A stretch of DNA of 64,000 bases. Origin: Acidovorax radicis. Lineage in GTDB: Bacteria > Pseudomonadota > Gammaproteobacteria > Burkholderiales > Burkholderiaceae_C. The stretch covers positions 4,288,501 through 4,352,500 of the forward strand of contig NZ_CP075184.1 of the NCBI RefSeq assembly GCF_020510705.1. Reading direction: 5' to 3'. The notes below the pieces were generated by a model. It saw nothing but the letters and a program-made list of their open reading frames with translations, did no database searches and was not told where the DNA came from. Below, in pieces: positions 17,911-27,302 of the stretch (position 1 is its first letter; each line of letters begins with the position of its first letter). The position numbers were made by a program, and so were the translations under genes.

Positions 17911-18873
17911 TCAAGTCGGCTTTGCCAGCCCCAGCTTCTCCACCAGCGCCTTCTCGCGCGTGAAGGTGTCCTGCGCAAACTTCTTGTACGCCGACGTGCT
18001 CATGTACATGGGCACCATGTCGTAGCGCGCCAGGGCCGTGCGGTAGCTGTCCTGCTCCATGGCCTGCTTGAAGGCATCGTGCAAGCGCTTGACCACCGCA
18101 TCGGGCGTGCCCTTGGGCGCGCCAATGCCAAAGGGCGAGTTCTGCACCAGGTTCAGGCCCAGCTCCTTGAGCGTGGGCGCATCGGGGAACTTGGCCAGGC
18201 GCTCGGCCCCCCAGGTGTTGAGCACGCGCAGCTTGCCAGCCTCTACCTGCGGGGCAAACCCCGTGGAATCGGCTGCCGCCATGATGTTGCCGCCCAGGAT
18301 GGACTGCATCAGATCGGCGCTGCCCTTGTAGGGCACGTGCAGCAGTTCAACGCCCAGCTGCTGGGCGATCAGCTCCATCGTCAGGTGCGGGCTGGTCATG
18401 GTGCCGGTGGAGCCGTAGCTGAGCTTGCCGGGGTTGGCCTTGGCCCAGGCGACGAAGTGCGTCCAGGTCTTGAGGGGTGAGTCGGCGGGCACCACCAGGC
18501 CGAACGCGTAGCCCGTGACGTTGAGCACGTAGCTGATGTCCTTGACCGGGTCCCAGTTGATCTTGGTGGTGTAGGGAAGGCGGAACACGCCCAGCGGGAT
18601 CTGGGCCACGGTGTAACCATCCGCCGGGGCAGACTGCAGGGCCTGGGCGGGCAAAGTCCCCCCCGCACCGGGCTTGTTCTCCACGATCACGGGCTGGCCC
18701 AATATCTTGCTGGCACCGTCGGCCAGCGACCGCATGGTGATGTCGGTGGGGCCACCGGCCGGGAAGGCAATGATCAGCTTGATGGGCTTGACGGGAAAGC
18801 TCTGGGCCTGTGCCAGGAATGCGGGGGCAGCCAGGCTGGCGGCTCCCCATTGGATGATCTGGCGGCGTTGCAT
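17911..18873 (-). CDS. Bug/TctC-family periplasmic binding protein (orphan)
   Basis: 320 aa with a Tat/Sec-like leader MQRRQIIQWGAASLAAPAFLAQAQ. Mature features are typical of the Bug family: PIKLIIAFPAGGPTDITMRSLADG, VIVENKPGAGGT, and YGSTGTMTSPHLTMELIAQQLGVELLHVPYKG. These proteins bind carboxylates and related small anions, sometimes for TctAB-type transporters. No transporter membrane genes are adjacent, the usual orphan arrangement in Bordetella and Comamonadaceae. The ATG at 18873 is chosen because it starts the signal peptide. Confidence 0.92.
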   Translation of the reverse strand: MQRRQIIQWGAASLAAPAFLAQAQSFPVKPIKLIIAFPAGGPTDITMRSLADGASKILGQPVIVENKPGAGGTLPAQALQSAPADGYTVAQIPLGVFRLPYTTKINWDPVKDISYVLNVTGYAFGLVVPADSPLKTWTHFVAWAKANPGKLSYGSTGTMTSPHLTMELIAQQLGVELLHVPYKGSADLMQSILGGNIMAAADSTGFAPQVEAGKLRVLNTWGAERLAKFPDAPTLKELGLNLVQNSPFGIGAPKGTPDAVVKRLHDAFKQAMEQDSYRTALARYDMVPMYMSTSAYKKFAQDTFTREKALVEKLGLAKPT

Positions 18874-19011
18874 GGCGGGCTCCTGAAAACAAAAAAAAGA
18901 ACCGCCCATTGAACTGCACACTGGTGCGCCGCAACATGCAGGAAACCCCCTAGGGAATGTCGCCAATGCGCCAGTTCGTGACGGACGATTTCGTGGTGCA
19001 GGGGCGTCTCG

Positions 19012-19443
19012 TCAGGCTTTATAGGTCGACAGCAGGATGCTGGTTTCGGTGTTGCCAATGCCCGGCGTGAGGCGGATGCGGCCCAGCGCTGCATCGAAGG
19101 CTTCGAGGCTTTCGGCACGCACCTCGGCCACGATGTCCCAGCGCCCGTTGGTGGTGTGCAGTGTGCCCACCATGGGCTCTCCACGCAGCGCACGGATGAC
19201 CTCGGGGGCCGCGTTGCCCTCCACCGCAATGCTCATCCAGGCACGAATGCGCTGGGGTTCCGAGTCCGGCCGCAGGCGCACGGTATAGCCCTGGATCACA
19301 CCGCTCTCTTCCATTTTGTGCAGACGGTTTTGCACCGTGCCACGGGACACGCGCAGTTTTTGCGCAAGAGTGGCCACAGGGGTGCGTGCATCGGCGCGCA
19401 GGATGCTGATGATTTCTCGGTCGGTATCGTCAAGCTTGCTCAT
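19012..19443 (-). CDS. Lrp/AsnC-family transcriptional regulator
   Basis: 143 aa, starting MSKLDDTDREIISILRADARTPVATLAQKLRVSRGTVQNRLHKMEESGVIQGYTVRL: a classic N-terminal AsnC helix-turn-helix. It is followed by the RAM/effector-binding domain (IRAWMSIAVEGNAAPEVIRAL ... VGTLHTTNGRWDIVAEVRAESLEAFD ... GIGNTETSILLSTYKA). Such regulators respond to amino acids. It lies upstream of the Bug binding-protein gene on the same strand, 138 nt away, so it might control it; this is not demonstrated by sequence. Confidence 0.93.
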   Translation of the reverse strand: MSKLDDTDREIISILRADARTPVATLAQKLRVSRGTVQNRLHKMEESGVIQGYTVRLRPDSEPQRIRAWMSIAVEGNAAPEVIRALRGEPMVGTLHTTNGRWDIVAEVRAESLEAFDAALGRIRLTPGIGNTETSILLSTYKA

Positions 19444-19562
19444 AGTGGTCTCTTTGAATGGCGCGTCGCCAATTTTCGATCCCTTTTGGGCATATCCAAG
19501 CCCATGGATTCGCGGGATCTGAACAGAGATGACGTGCCACCGTCGCGCCCAATAAAATCAAG

Positions 19563-19615
19563 AAAAATGGCCGCCAGCGCAATGCAGATAAGCCCAATCA
19601 GCTATCAAAACAGAA
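19563..19615. repeat. Dispersed palindromic element, copy 3 (degenerate, intergenic)
   Basis: Matches the family at its outer parts (GGCCGCCAGCGC ... AGATAAGCCCAATCAGCTATCAAAACAG) with decay of the central palindrome. It lies between the Lrp/AsnC gene and the YkgJ-like gene. Confidence 0.6.
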
Positions 19616-19624
19616 GCAACCGCT

Positions 19625-19981
19625 TCACAAGCCGGTCGATGGCGGCAGCCCTTGTGCATCCAGGCGCGCATCGCAGCCCACCCCTGACGCAATCCAGCGC
19701 TTCGCCAGCAATGACAGGCCACGCAAAACCCAGGGCTTGGTGATGCCGGTCACACTGGCTGGGTCAGTCACCATGCCACAACGGTAACGCCGGTCACCGT
19801 CGCTCCAGCGCAAGGCAACACAAGCGCCAGACCTGCGCCGCGACACCAGCACGCCCAGCGGGCAGGGCTCGGCCAGACAGCACAGCCCGCAACCATTGCA
19901 GGGGGCGCCCTCCGCCGGCTTGGCAGGGGCATGGGGGTGCAGCCATGCCACGATGTGCTGGCCGCTAGGTGGTGCAGGCAT
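19625..19981 (-). CDS. YkgJ-like cysteine-cluster protein
   Basis: 118 aa. The CNGCGLCCLAEPCPLG cluster (CxxCxxCC...C), with a further Cys in RYRCGM, is the metal/Fe-S-binding core of the YkgJ family (putative zinc- or iron-chelating). Function is unknown. ATG at 19981 (MPAPPSGQHIVAW) is chosen; the frame is open another 44 codons upstream but this part lacks conserved character. The short C-terminal half (ASVTGITKPWVLRGLSLLAKRWIASGVGCDA) is basic and unassigned. Confidence 0.65.
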   Translation of the reverse strand: MPAPPSGQHIVAWLHPHAPAKPAEGAPCNGCGLCCLAEPCPLGVLVSRRRSGACVALRWSDGDRRYRCGMVTDPASVTGITKPWVLRGLSLLAKRWIASGVGCDARLDAQGLPPSTGL

Positions 19982-20353
19982 AAAAGGGGGGAGGGTTGTA
20001 AGGAGAGCAGCGCGACGCCATTCAGAGTCCCATCGCCCACCCGCATTGTGCCGCTGCGCGGCAGGGGTTGCGACTGTCCGTGCCGCATGCTCTTCGAAGG
20101 AACGCACGCCCAACCCTTCATAACGTGTTCACCATCTCCCAGAGGCCGCGCCCTGCCCCGCCGCACCCGCCGGGCGCACACCGATGCCCCTCGCCTGCTG
20201 GCACGGGATGCTGATTTACTGGCCTGCATTTGGCTACGCCGCTCCAGGCAGCTTGGGCGCAAAAAAACCCCGCACGGCCGAGGCTGTGGGGGCGAACCGG
20301 TCGAAGAGACCGGGGGAGGGAGACAAAAAAATGGGGGTAAAACCGACGCCGGC
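19982..20353. other. Gene-free stretch with lipoprotein terminator
   Basis: 372 bp without a credible gene. It contains the terminator at 20261-20291 and a CCGGTC/GACCGG hairpin at about 20297-20313. Nothing else is recognised. Confidence 0.5.
20261..20291 (-). terminator. Terminator of the small lipoprotein gene
   Basis: On the minus strand CCCC...GGGG closes an imperfect GC-rich stem followed directly by seven T residues (A-run 20261-20267 on the plus strand). Confidence 0.65.
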
Positions 20354-20854
20354 TTAACAGCCAGAAGGCCGGTTGGTGCGCATCGGCACGATGCCGGTGA
20401 CGCGCAGCGTAGCGTTGGAGCCATCGGTGGCGGTCAGCGTTTTGCTTGTCAAACGAATCTGCTCTTTATCGCGCGCCACCACCGTGTCGGTGGCGTCATC
20501 GCTGCCGTATTCCTTGCCATCAAAGGTCAGGAAAGCCTGGTAAAGCCCCGTTGCGTCTGGGCGATAGCGAATATCACCAAACGCCGTCGCAGGCGATCCC
20601 ACCTTGTTGGCGCCGTCAAAACGGAAAGTGCACAACTCGGGCACGGAACCCACCGGGTTTTTCTTATCCACATCGGTGAGGTTCAGGGCGCCATTGCCAT
20701 ACACGCCATTGAGGGCGCCAACGGTTGCGCTTGTCACGGTCAGCACGCCTGGCTCATTGCTGGGCGTGGGGTCGTCATCGTTGCCACCGCCGCAGGCGAC
20801 CAGCAAAACAGAAGTAGCCGCCAACGCAGTACAGGTTTTGAAAAATGAGTTCAT
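20354..20854 (-). CDS. Small secreted lipoprotein of unknown function
   Basis: 166 aa. The leader MNSFFKTCTALAATSVLLVACGGG has a lipobox (LVAC, lipid-modified Cys21), followed by an acidic, low-complexity linker (GGGNDDDPTPSNEPG). The mature domain (VLTVTSATVGALNGVYGNGALNLTDV ... CTFRFDGANKVG ... LTVTGIVP-like end) looks beta-rich and is not assigned to a named family. ATG at 20854 is chosen for the signal peptide. A terminator follows, so it is probably monocistronic. Confidence 0.75.
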   Translation of the reverse strand: MNSFFKTCTALAATSVLLVACGGGNDDDPTPSNEPGVLTVTSATVGALNGVYGNGALNLTDVDKKNPVGSVPELCTFRFDGANKVGSPATAFGDIRYRPDATGLYQAFLTFDGKEYGSDDATDTVVARDKEQIRLTSKTLTATDGSNATLRVTGIVPMRTNRPSGC

Positions 20855-21126
20855 GGTGATGAGCGTCCGTAGGTGTTGATGGGTTGCCAGGAAGGGTTGC
20901 GCTCCTGGCGCTGATCCCTGGACTTCATCGTAGGAAGCGCTCTGCGCGCAGCGCGTGCGCCATGTGCTGCGCTGCGCGTAGGACATGGACCGACAGGGCT
21001 GTGCGCGCACCGGCTTGCCAAGCGCAGCGCTGGTCCAGGTCCACCGCCCACCACGGCCCATCCACACCATGGCGGCATAGCACCACCGGCCAGACGGCAG
21101 CCGGTGGGCCGTGTGCTGGCTGGTGC

Positions 21127-24100
21127 TCAGCGCGCCAACACGTGCGCCAGCGCCTTGCCCGTGTGCGTGCCCGCCGCCACCACATCCTCGGGCGTCGCAG
21201 CGGCCACGATCCGCCCCCCTGCGTTGCCGCCCTCCGGCCCCAGGTCCAGGATCCAGTCGGCCTCGGCGATCACATCCAGGTCGTGCTCGATCACGATCAC
21301 GCTGTGGCCGCCATCGACCAGGCGGTGCAGCACGCGGATGAGCTTGTCCACGTCGGCCATGTGCAGACCCACGGTGGGCTCGTCCAGCACATACAGCGTG
21401 TGCGGCGCTTTCTGGCCCCGGCGGCCCACTTCGTCACGCACCTTGGTCAGCTCGGTGACGAGCTTGATGCGCTGCGCCTCGCCACCGCTCAGCGTGGGCG
21501 AGGGCTGGCCCAGCGTGAGGTAGCCCAGCCCCACGTCCTTGAGCAGTTGCAGCGGGTGCGCAATGCTGGGCATGGTGGCGAAGAAGCCCACGGCCTCGTC
21601 CACCTCCATCTGCAGCACGTCGCCAATGCTTTTGCCGCGCCAGGTCACGGCCAGCGTTTCGGGGTTGAAGCGCGCGCCGTGGCAGGTCTCGCAGGGCACC
21701 TTCACATCGGGCAAGAAGCTCATCTCGATGGTGCGCACGCCCGCGCCTTCGCAGCTGGGGCAGCGGCCTTCGCCGGTGTTGAAGCTGAATCGCCCGGCGG
21801 CATAGCCACGCGCCTTGGCCTCCAGCGTTTCGGCAAACAGCTTGCGGATGGTGTCCCAAAAGCCGATGTAGGTGGCGGGGCAGCTGCGCGGCGTTTTGCC
21901 AATCGGCGTCTGGTCCACTTCGAGCACGCGGTCGATGCTCTCGAAGCCCGACAGCCCTGTGCAACCCACCAGCGGCGGCGCCTTGCCTGCATCCATGGCA
22001 TCGCGCCCGGCCTTGGTACTGCGCTGTTGCACCCAGGCCTGCACGTTGGCCAGCAACACATCACGCGCCAGGGTGGACTTGCCCGAGCCACTCACGCCCG
22101 TCACCGCCACCAGGCGGTGCAGCGGCACGGTGGCCGTCACGTTCTGCAGGTTGTGCAACTGCGCGCCATGCACGGTCAGCCAGCGCATGGCGGCGCGTTC
22201 CTTGGCTTCGGTCAACGCATCCGCCGCCAGCGATGCAGCCTGGGCTGCTCGCTTCTTGACGGCGGCGCTTTGCCGGCCGGTGGGCGCTGCGGCTTCGGCC
22301 CGGGCAAAGGCGGCGGTGGCTTCGGCGCTCACCTCGCTGGCCGCCATGCTGCGGCGCAGCTGCAGCGGGTGCTTCATGGCGTGCAGCAGGTAGCGGCCGG
22401 TTTGCGAATCGGGGGCGCCCGTGATGTCGGCCACGCTGCCCTGCGCCACCAGGCGCCCGCCGCGTTTGCCGGCGCTCGGGCCAATGTCGATGATGTGGTC
22501 GGCGCGACGGATGGTGTCTTCGTCGTGCTCCACCACCACCAGCGTGTTGCCCTTGTCGCCCAGCTTGTGCAGGGCGTTGAGCAAAATCTGGTTGTCGCGC
22601 GCGTGCAGGCCGATGGTGGGCTCGTCGAGCACGTAGCACACGCCCTGCAGGTTGCTGCCCAGCTGCGCAGCCAGGCGAATGCGCTGCGCCTCGCCACCGC
22701 TCAGCGTGGGCGCGCCCCGGTCCAGCGTGAGGTAGCCCAGGCCGACCTCTTCGAGGAATTCAAGCCGGCTCTGGATCTCGGGCACCAGGTCGCGGGCAAT
22801 GTCGCCCTCGCGCTGGGTCATGCCCCCTTCGATGCGCAGGGTTTCGATCCAGCGGCGCACATCCGTCACCGACAGCGCGGCGATGTCGGTAATTCCTACA
22901 CCTGCAAATCGAACCGCCCTTGCCGTGGCGTTCAGGCGTGTACCGCTGCAGCTGGGGCAGGCGGTGTCGGCCAGGTCTTCCACCTCGGGCTCGGCAAAGG
23001 TCTGCTCGCGGCCTTTTTCCTTGTCGTCTTGCACCGAGTCGTCAAACACCTTGCGCTGGTCCTTGGTGAGCTTGACGCCCGTGCCCACGCAGTCGGGGCA
23101 CCAACCGTGTTTGCTGTTGTAGGAAAAGAGGCGCGGGTCCAGCTCGGCATAGCTGGTGGCGCACACGGGGCAGGCGCGCTTGGTAGAGAACGCATGCAAA
23201 TGGCCGATGCCCGCTGTGGGCGCACCGTTTTCCATGGCGGCGGCCAGCGTGCCAATGCTGCTGAGCACATGCACCACGCCCTTGCCGTGGGTGAGCGCGT
23301 CGGCCAGTGCCTTGCGGAGCTGGGCTTCGTTCTCGGGCGACACATCAAGGCTGGCAACAGGCAGCTCAATGGTGTGCTCCTTGAAGCGATCGATGCGCGG
23401 AAAGTTGGTGGTTGGCAAAAAATTGCCATCCACGCGCAGGTGGGTGTAGCCACGCGGGCGCGCCCAGTCGGCCAGCTCGGTGTACACACCTTTGCGGTTC
23501 ATCACCAGCGGCGCGAGCAGGCCGATGTGCTGCCCGCGGAAATGCGTGAGCAGCTGGGCCGCGATGCTCTCGGGGGTTTGCGGCTGCACGGCGGCGCCGT
23601 CTTTGGTGCAGTGCTGCGTGCCGAGCTTGACGTACAGCAGGCGCAGGAAGTGCCACACCTCAGTGGTCGTGCCCACGGTGGACTTGCGCCCGCCGCGCGA
23701 CAGGCGCTGCTCGATGGCGACGGTGGGCGGAATGCCGTACACGGCATCCACCTCGGGCCGCCCTGCGGGCTGCACGATGCTGCGGGCGTAGGCGTTGAGC
23801 GATTCGAGGTAACGCCGCTGACCTTCGTTGAACAGGATGTCGAACGCGAGCGTGGACTTGCCCGAGCCGCTCACGCCCGTCACCACGTTGAACTTGCCGC
23901 GTGGGATGTCCACGCTCAGGTTCTTGAGGTTGTGCTCCTTGGCGTTGACGATTTGTATGGCATTTTTGGCCTCTGGCGCTTTATCCATAAGCGCCAGCCG
24001 CTCTGATTTTCGTAGCACCGCCGCTTTCTCGTGCACCGAGTGTCCGCCCACGCCCAGCGTCAACTCGTACTCGCGCAGCGCCAGGCCGGTGTGCGAGGTG

Positions 24101-27090
24101 GCGTGTTGGCGCACGTCCTCGGGTGTGCCTTCGGCCACGATGAGCCCACCGGCATAACCGCCCTCGGGGCCGAGGTCGATGAGCCAGTCGCTCGCGCGGA
24201 TCACGTCCAGGTTGTGTTCGATGACGATGAGTGAGTGCCCCGCGTCGATGAGCTTGCGCAGCGCGCGCATGAGCTTGGCGATGTCGTCAAAGTGCAGGCC
24301 GGTGGTGGGCTCGTCGAACAGGAACAGCGTGCCCTTGCGCGCCACGGTCTGGCGTGATTTGGATGCGCTGCGTGCGGCCTCGGCCAGGAAGCCCGCGAGT
24401 TTGAGGCGCTGCGCCTCGCCGCCGGACAGCGTGGGCACGGGCTGGCCCAGCGCCACATATTCGAGCCCCACATCCACAATGGGCTGCAGCGCACGGATCA
24501 CATCGCGGTCATTGGCAAAAAAGTCCGCCGCCTCGGCCACCGTGAGGGCGAGCACGTCCGCCACGTTGAGGCTGCGGCGGCTACCGGAGGGCCCTTCGGT
24601 ACCCCGCTCGATGGTGATCTCCAGAATCTCGGGACGGTAGCGCTTGCCGTCGCAATCGGGGCAGCGCAGGTACACGTCGCTCAGAAACTGCATCTCCACA
24701 TGCTCAAAGCCCGAGCCCCCGCAGGTGGGGCAGCGCCCGTCGCCGCTGTTGAAGCTGAACTTGGCGGCGGTGTAGCTGCGCTGCTTGGACAGCGGCGCCA
24801 CGGCAAACAGTTCGCGGATGCTGTCCCACGCGCCCACGTAGCTCACGGGGTTGGATCGAGCGGTTTTTCCGATGGGGGATTGATCGACAAACACGACATC
24901 CGACAGATGGTCGGCGCCCAGCATGCGGTCGTGCGCGCCGGGCGTGTCGGTGGCCTTGCCAAAGTGGCGCAGCAGTGCGGGGGCCAGCACGTCCTGGATC
25001 AGGCTGGACTTGCCGGAGCCGCTCACGCCGGTCACGGTGACGAGGCGCTGCAGCGGGAACTCGACCGACACGTTCTGCAGGTTGTGCTCGCGCGCGCCTT
25101 CGAGGATGAGGCGAGGGGTGGCTTCGGTCACCATGCGCTTGAAGCCAAAGCCCACATGTTTGCGCCCACCCAGGTAGGCGCCGGTGAGCGTGTCTGCGTT
25201 GCGCAAATCGGCCGTGGTGCCGTCGAACACGATCTGCCCGCCCAGGCGGCCCGGGCCGGGGCCCATGTCGATCATGCGGTCGGCCGCCAGCATCACGGCG
25301 GGGTCGTGCTCCACCACCACCAGGGTGTTGCCCGCATCGCGCAGGCGCAGCATGGCCTCGGTGATGCGGTGCATGTCGCGCGGGTGCAGGCCGATGCTGG
25401 GCTCGTCGAGAACAAACAGCGTGTTGACGAGCGAGGTGCCTAGCGCCGTTGTGAGGTTGATGCGCTGCACCTCGCCGCCACTGAGCGTGCGGCTTTGGCG
25501 GTCGAGCGTGAGGTAACCAATACCCACATCGCACAGGTACTTGAGGCGCGTGGTGATCTCTTCATGCAGCAGCTTCAGTGCCTGTGCGTCACCGCCCTTG
25601 GCATCGTCACCCACCGGCAATTGCATGCGCGCAAAGAACTGGCGCAGGCGGTCGATGGGCAGCAGCATCAGGTCGTGCAGGCACAGGCCAGGCAGCGCTT
25701 CTAGCTGTTTGCGCGACCACAAAACGCCCTCGGGCATGAAGCGCTTGCCGGGCTCCAGCACCGCATCGTCATCTTCCTTGCGGCCGATGCGCCAGAGCAG
25801 GCTTTCGGTTTTGAGCCGCGCACCCGCGCAGGTGGGGCATGGCGTGTAGCTGCGGTACTTGGACAAGAGCACGCGGATGTGCATCTTGTAGGCCTTGCTT
25901 TCCAGGTACTCAAAGAAGCGCTTGATGCCATACCACTGCTTGCTCCACTGCCCGTCCTTGTAGCCGGGCGCGCCACCGATGACCCATTTCTTCTGGTCGT
26001 CGGTGAGCTTGTACCAGGGCGTGTCGCGCGGGATGCCGGCCGTCTCGGCGTGGCGCATGAGGTCGTCCTGCGCCTCTTTCCAGGCAGGGGTCTGGATGGT
26101 CTTGATGGCACCCGCGCGCAGCGTGAGCTTGTCGTTGGGGATGACCAGGCCATAGTCCACCCCGATCACGCGGCCAAAACCCCGGCAGCTGTCGCACGCG
26201 CCCACGGCGGAGTTGAACGAGAAGGCGGAGGGAATGGGATCGCTGTAGCGCAGGTCGCTGTCGGGGCAGTGCAGGCCGGTGGAGAAGCGCCAGAGTTCCG
26301 GCGTTAGTGCTCCTGCCTCCGTTCGGGTTGAGCTAGTCGAAACACTGTCCCGGCCTTCGACAGGCTCAGGCTGAACGGGTTGGGGGATGACATAGACATT
26401 CAAGCGACCTGTGCCGCGCTTGAGTGCCACCTCAATCGCCTCGATCACCCGCGCCTTCTCGGCATTGCCCAGTCGAAACCGGTCAGCCACCACATCCAGC
26501 ACCTTGCGCGGGCCGGTGGGCGTGGCCACCTCGCGCTCGGCCTGCACCTTGGTGAAGCCGCTGGCCGACAGCCATTGCTCAACCTGCTCCGCGCTGGTGC
26601 CACCGGGCAGTTCCACCGGAAAAGTCAGCACGATGCGCGGGTCTCCGGCTTCGGTGCTGCGTCGCTGCAGTTCTGTATAGATGGTCTCGGGCGTGTCGTG
26701 CCGCACGGGCTGCGCCGTCTGCTTGTCAAACAACTGACCTGCACGGGCGAACAACAACTTCAGGTGGTCGTTCAACTCCGTCATTGTGCCCACCGTGGAG
26801 CGGCTGGAGCGCACGGGATTGGTCTGGTCGATGGCAATGGCCGGGGGCACGCCCTCGACCTTGTCGACGGCGGGCTTGTCCATGCGGTCGAGGAACTGGC
26901 GCGCATAGGCGCTGAAGGTTTCCACGTAACGACGCTGGCCCTCGGCATAGAGCGTGTCGAACACCAGGCTGGATTTGCCCGAGCCGCTGGGGCCCGTGAC
27001 CACCGTGAGTTCGCCGGTGCGGATGTCCAGATCCAGGTTCTTGAGGTTGTGCTGGCGTGCGCCGCGGATACGGATCAGTCCCTGGGTCAT
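21127..27090 (-). CDS. uvrA: Tandem (double-length) UvrA-like excinuclease ABC subunit A
   Basis: 1987 aa, about twice the ~940 aa of ordinary UvrA. Two complete UvrA-like halves lie in one chain. Half 1 starts GARQHNLKNLDLDIRTGELTVVTGPSGSGKSS (Walker A 33-40) and half 2 (from ~1050) AKEHNLKNLSVDIPRGKFNVVTGVSGSGKST. Each half has two LSGGEAQR-type signatures and CxxC zinc-finger segments such as CPTCGGSGFEHVEMQFL and CPSCEGAGVRTIEMSFL. UvrA recognises DNA damage and loads UvrB; the role of the fused form is less clear. Two unrelated repeats are translated in frame, at residues ~238-257 and ~1027-1045. No neighbouring uvr genes. Confidence 0.93.
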   Translation of the reverse strand: MTQGLIRIRGARQHNLKNLDLDIRTGELTVVTGPSGSGKSSLVFDTLYAEGQRRYVETFSAYARQFLDRMDKPAVDKVEGVPPAIAIDQTNPVRSSRSTVGTMTELNDHLKLLFARAGQLFDKQTAQPVRHDTPETIYTELQRRSTEAGDPRIVLTFPVELPGGTSAEQVEQWLSASGFTKVQAEREVATPTGPRKVLDVVADRFRLGNAEKARVIEAIEVALKRGTGRLNVYVIPQPVQPEPVEGRDSVSTSSTRTEAGALTPELWRFSTGLHCPDSDLRYSDPIPSAFSFNSAVGACDSCRGFGRVIGVDYGLVIPNDKLTLRAGAIKTIQTPAWKEAQDDLMRHAETAGIPRDTPWYKLTDDQKKWVIGGAPGYKDGQWSKQWYGIKRFFEYLESKAYKMHIRVLLSKYRSYTPCPTCAGARLKTESLLWRIGRKEDDDAVLEPGKRFMPEGVLWSRKQLEALPGLCLHDLMLLPIDRLRQFFARMQLPVGDDAKGGDAQALKLLHEEITTRLKYLCDVGIGYLTLDRQSRTLSGGEVQRINLTTALGTSLVNTLFVLDEPSIGLHPRDMHRITEAMLRLRDAGNTLVVVEHDPAVMLAADRMIDMGPGPGRLGGQIVFDGTTADLRNADTLTGAYLGGRKHVGFGFKRMVTEATPRLILEGAREHNLQNVSVEFPLQRLVTVTGVSGSGKSSLIQDVLAPALLRHFGKATDTPGAHDRMLGADHLSDVVFVDQSPIGKTARSNPVSYVGAWDSIRELFAVAPLSKQRSYTAAKFSFNSGDGRCPTCGGSGFEHVEMQFLSDVYLRCPDCDGKRYRPEILEITIERGTEGPSGSRRSLNVADVLALTVAEAADFFANDRDVIRALQPIVDVGLEYVALGQPVPTLSGGEAQRLKLAGFLAEAARSASKSRQTVARKGTLFLFDEPTTGLHFDDIAKLMRALRKLIDAGHSLIVIEHNLDVIRASDWLIDLGPEGGYAGGLIVAEGTPEDVRQHATSHTGLALREYELTLGVGGHSVHEKAAVLRKSERLALMDKAPEAKNAIQIVNAKEHNLKNLSVDIPRGKFNVVTGVSGSGKSTLAFDILFNEGQRRYLESLNAYARSIVQPAGRPEVDAVYGIPPTVAIEQRLSRGGRKSTVGTTTEVWHFLRLLYVKLGTQHCTKDGAAVQPQTPESIAAQLLTHFRGQHIGLLAPLVMNRKGVYTELADWARPRGYTHLRVDGNFLPTTNFPRIDRFKEHTIELPVASLDVSPENEAQLRKALADALTHGKGVVHVLSSIGTLAAAMENGAPTAGIGHLHAFSTKRACPVCATSYAELDPRLFSYNSKHGWCPDCVGTGVKLTKDQRKVFDDSVQDDKEKGREQTFAEPEVEDLADTACPSCSGTRLNATARAVRFAGVGITDIAALSVTDVRRWIETLRIEGGMTQREGDIARDLVPEIQSRLEFLEEVGLGYLTLDRGAPTLSGGEAQRIRLAAQLGSNLQGVCYVLDEPTIGLHARDNQILLNALHKLGDKGNTLVVVEHDEDTIRRADHIIDIGPSAGKRGGRLVAQGSVADITGAPDSQTGRYLLHAMKHPLQLRRSMAASEVSAEATAAFARAEAAAPTGRQSAAVKKRAAQAASLAADALTEAKERAAMRWLTVHGAQLHNLQNVTATVPLHRLVAVTGVSGSGKSTLARDVLLANVQAWVQQRSTKAGRDAMDAGKAPPLVGCTGLSGFESIDRVLEVDQTPIGKTPRSCPATYIGFWDTIRKLFAETLEAKARGYAAGRFSFNTGEGRCPSCEGAGVRTIEMSFLPDVKVPCETCHGARFNPETLAVTWRGKSIGDVLQMEVDEAVGFFATMPSIAHPLQLLKDVGLGYLTLGQPSPTLSGGEAQRIKLVTELTKVRDEVGRRGQKAPHTLYVLDEPTVGLHMADVDKLIRVLHRLVDGGHSVIVIEHDLDVIAEADWILDLGPEGGNAGGRIVAAATPEDVVAAGTHTGKALAHVLAR
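23955..24012. repeat. Dispersed palindromic element, copy 4, inside uvrA (in frame)
   Basis: GGCCTCTGGCGCTTTATCCA followed by TAAGCGCCAGCCGCT matches the intergenic copies closely. The reading frame passes through it, giving ERLALMDKAPEAKNA in the linker between the two UvrA halves. No stop or frameshift is introduced. Confidence 0.82.
26321..26378. repeat. Inverted repeat of the TTCGACAGGCTCAG type, inside uvrA (in frame)
   Basis: GTTCGGGTTGAGCTAGTCGA at the left is complementary to TTCGACAGGCTCAGGCTGAA at the right. This is a widely dispersed proteobacterial intergenic repeat (from memory). Here it is translated as roughly QPVQPEPVEGRDSVSTSS plus TRTE, at residues ~238-257 of UvrA. Confidence 0.75.
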
Positions 27091-27302
27091 GGAAACGGTC
27101 TTTCGGGTGTGAGGCAGAAGATTCTAGGGAGCATGGGCCCAGTGCGCCGAGCACGCCGGATTACCCTCAAAACGCATTGTGGTGATGTTGATGTGGTGCA
27201 AAGAGCGTGGTTTGGAAGGGTGCACTCCGAAAAAACCCTCGAGACGCCTGCGCTGCATGCACGTAGACTGCCCCCTTTGTGTAGACATAGGAGGAGACCC
27301 CC

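Noticed and set aside
20884..24006. A 1040-codon open frame on the plus strand, and several other long plus-strand frames over 35435-37810 and 41567-43306
   Set aside because: They are antisense to uvrA, liuD and the acyl-CoA synthetase. Their translations are His/Arg/Gly-rich with no domain, as expected from the opposite strand of high-GC genes.
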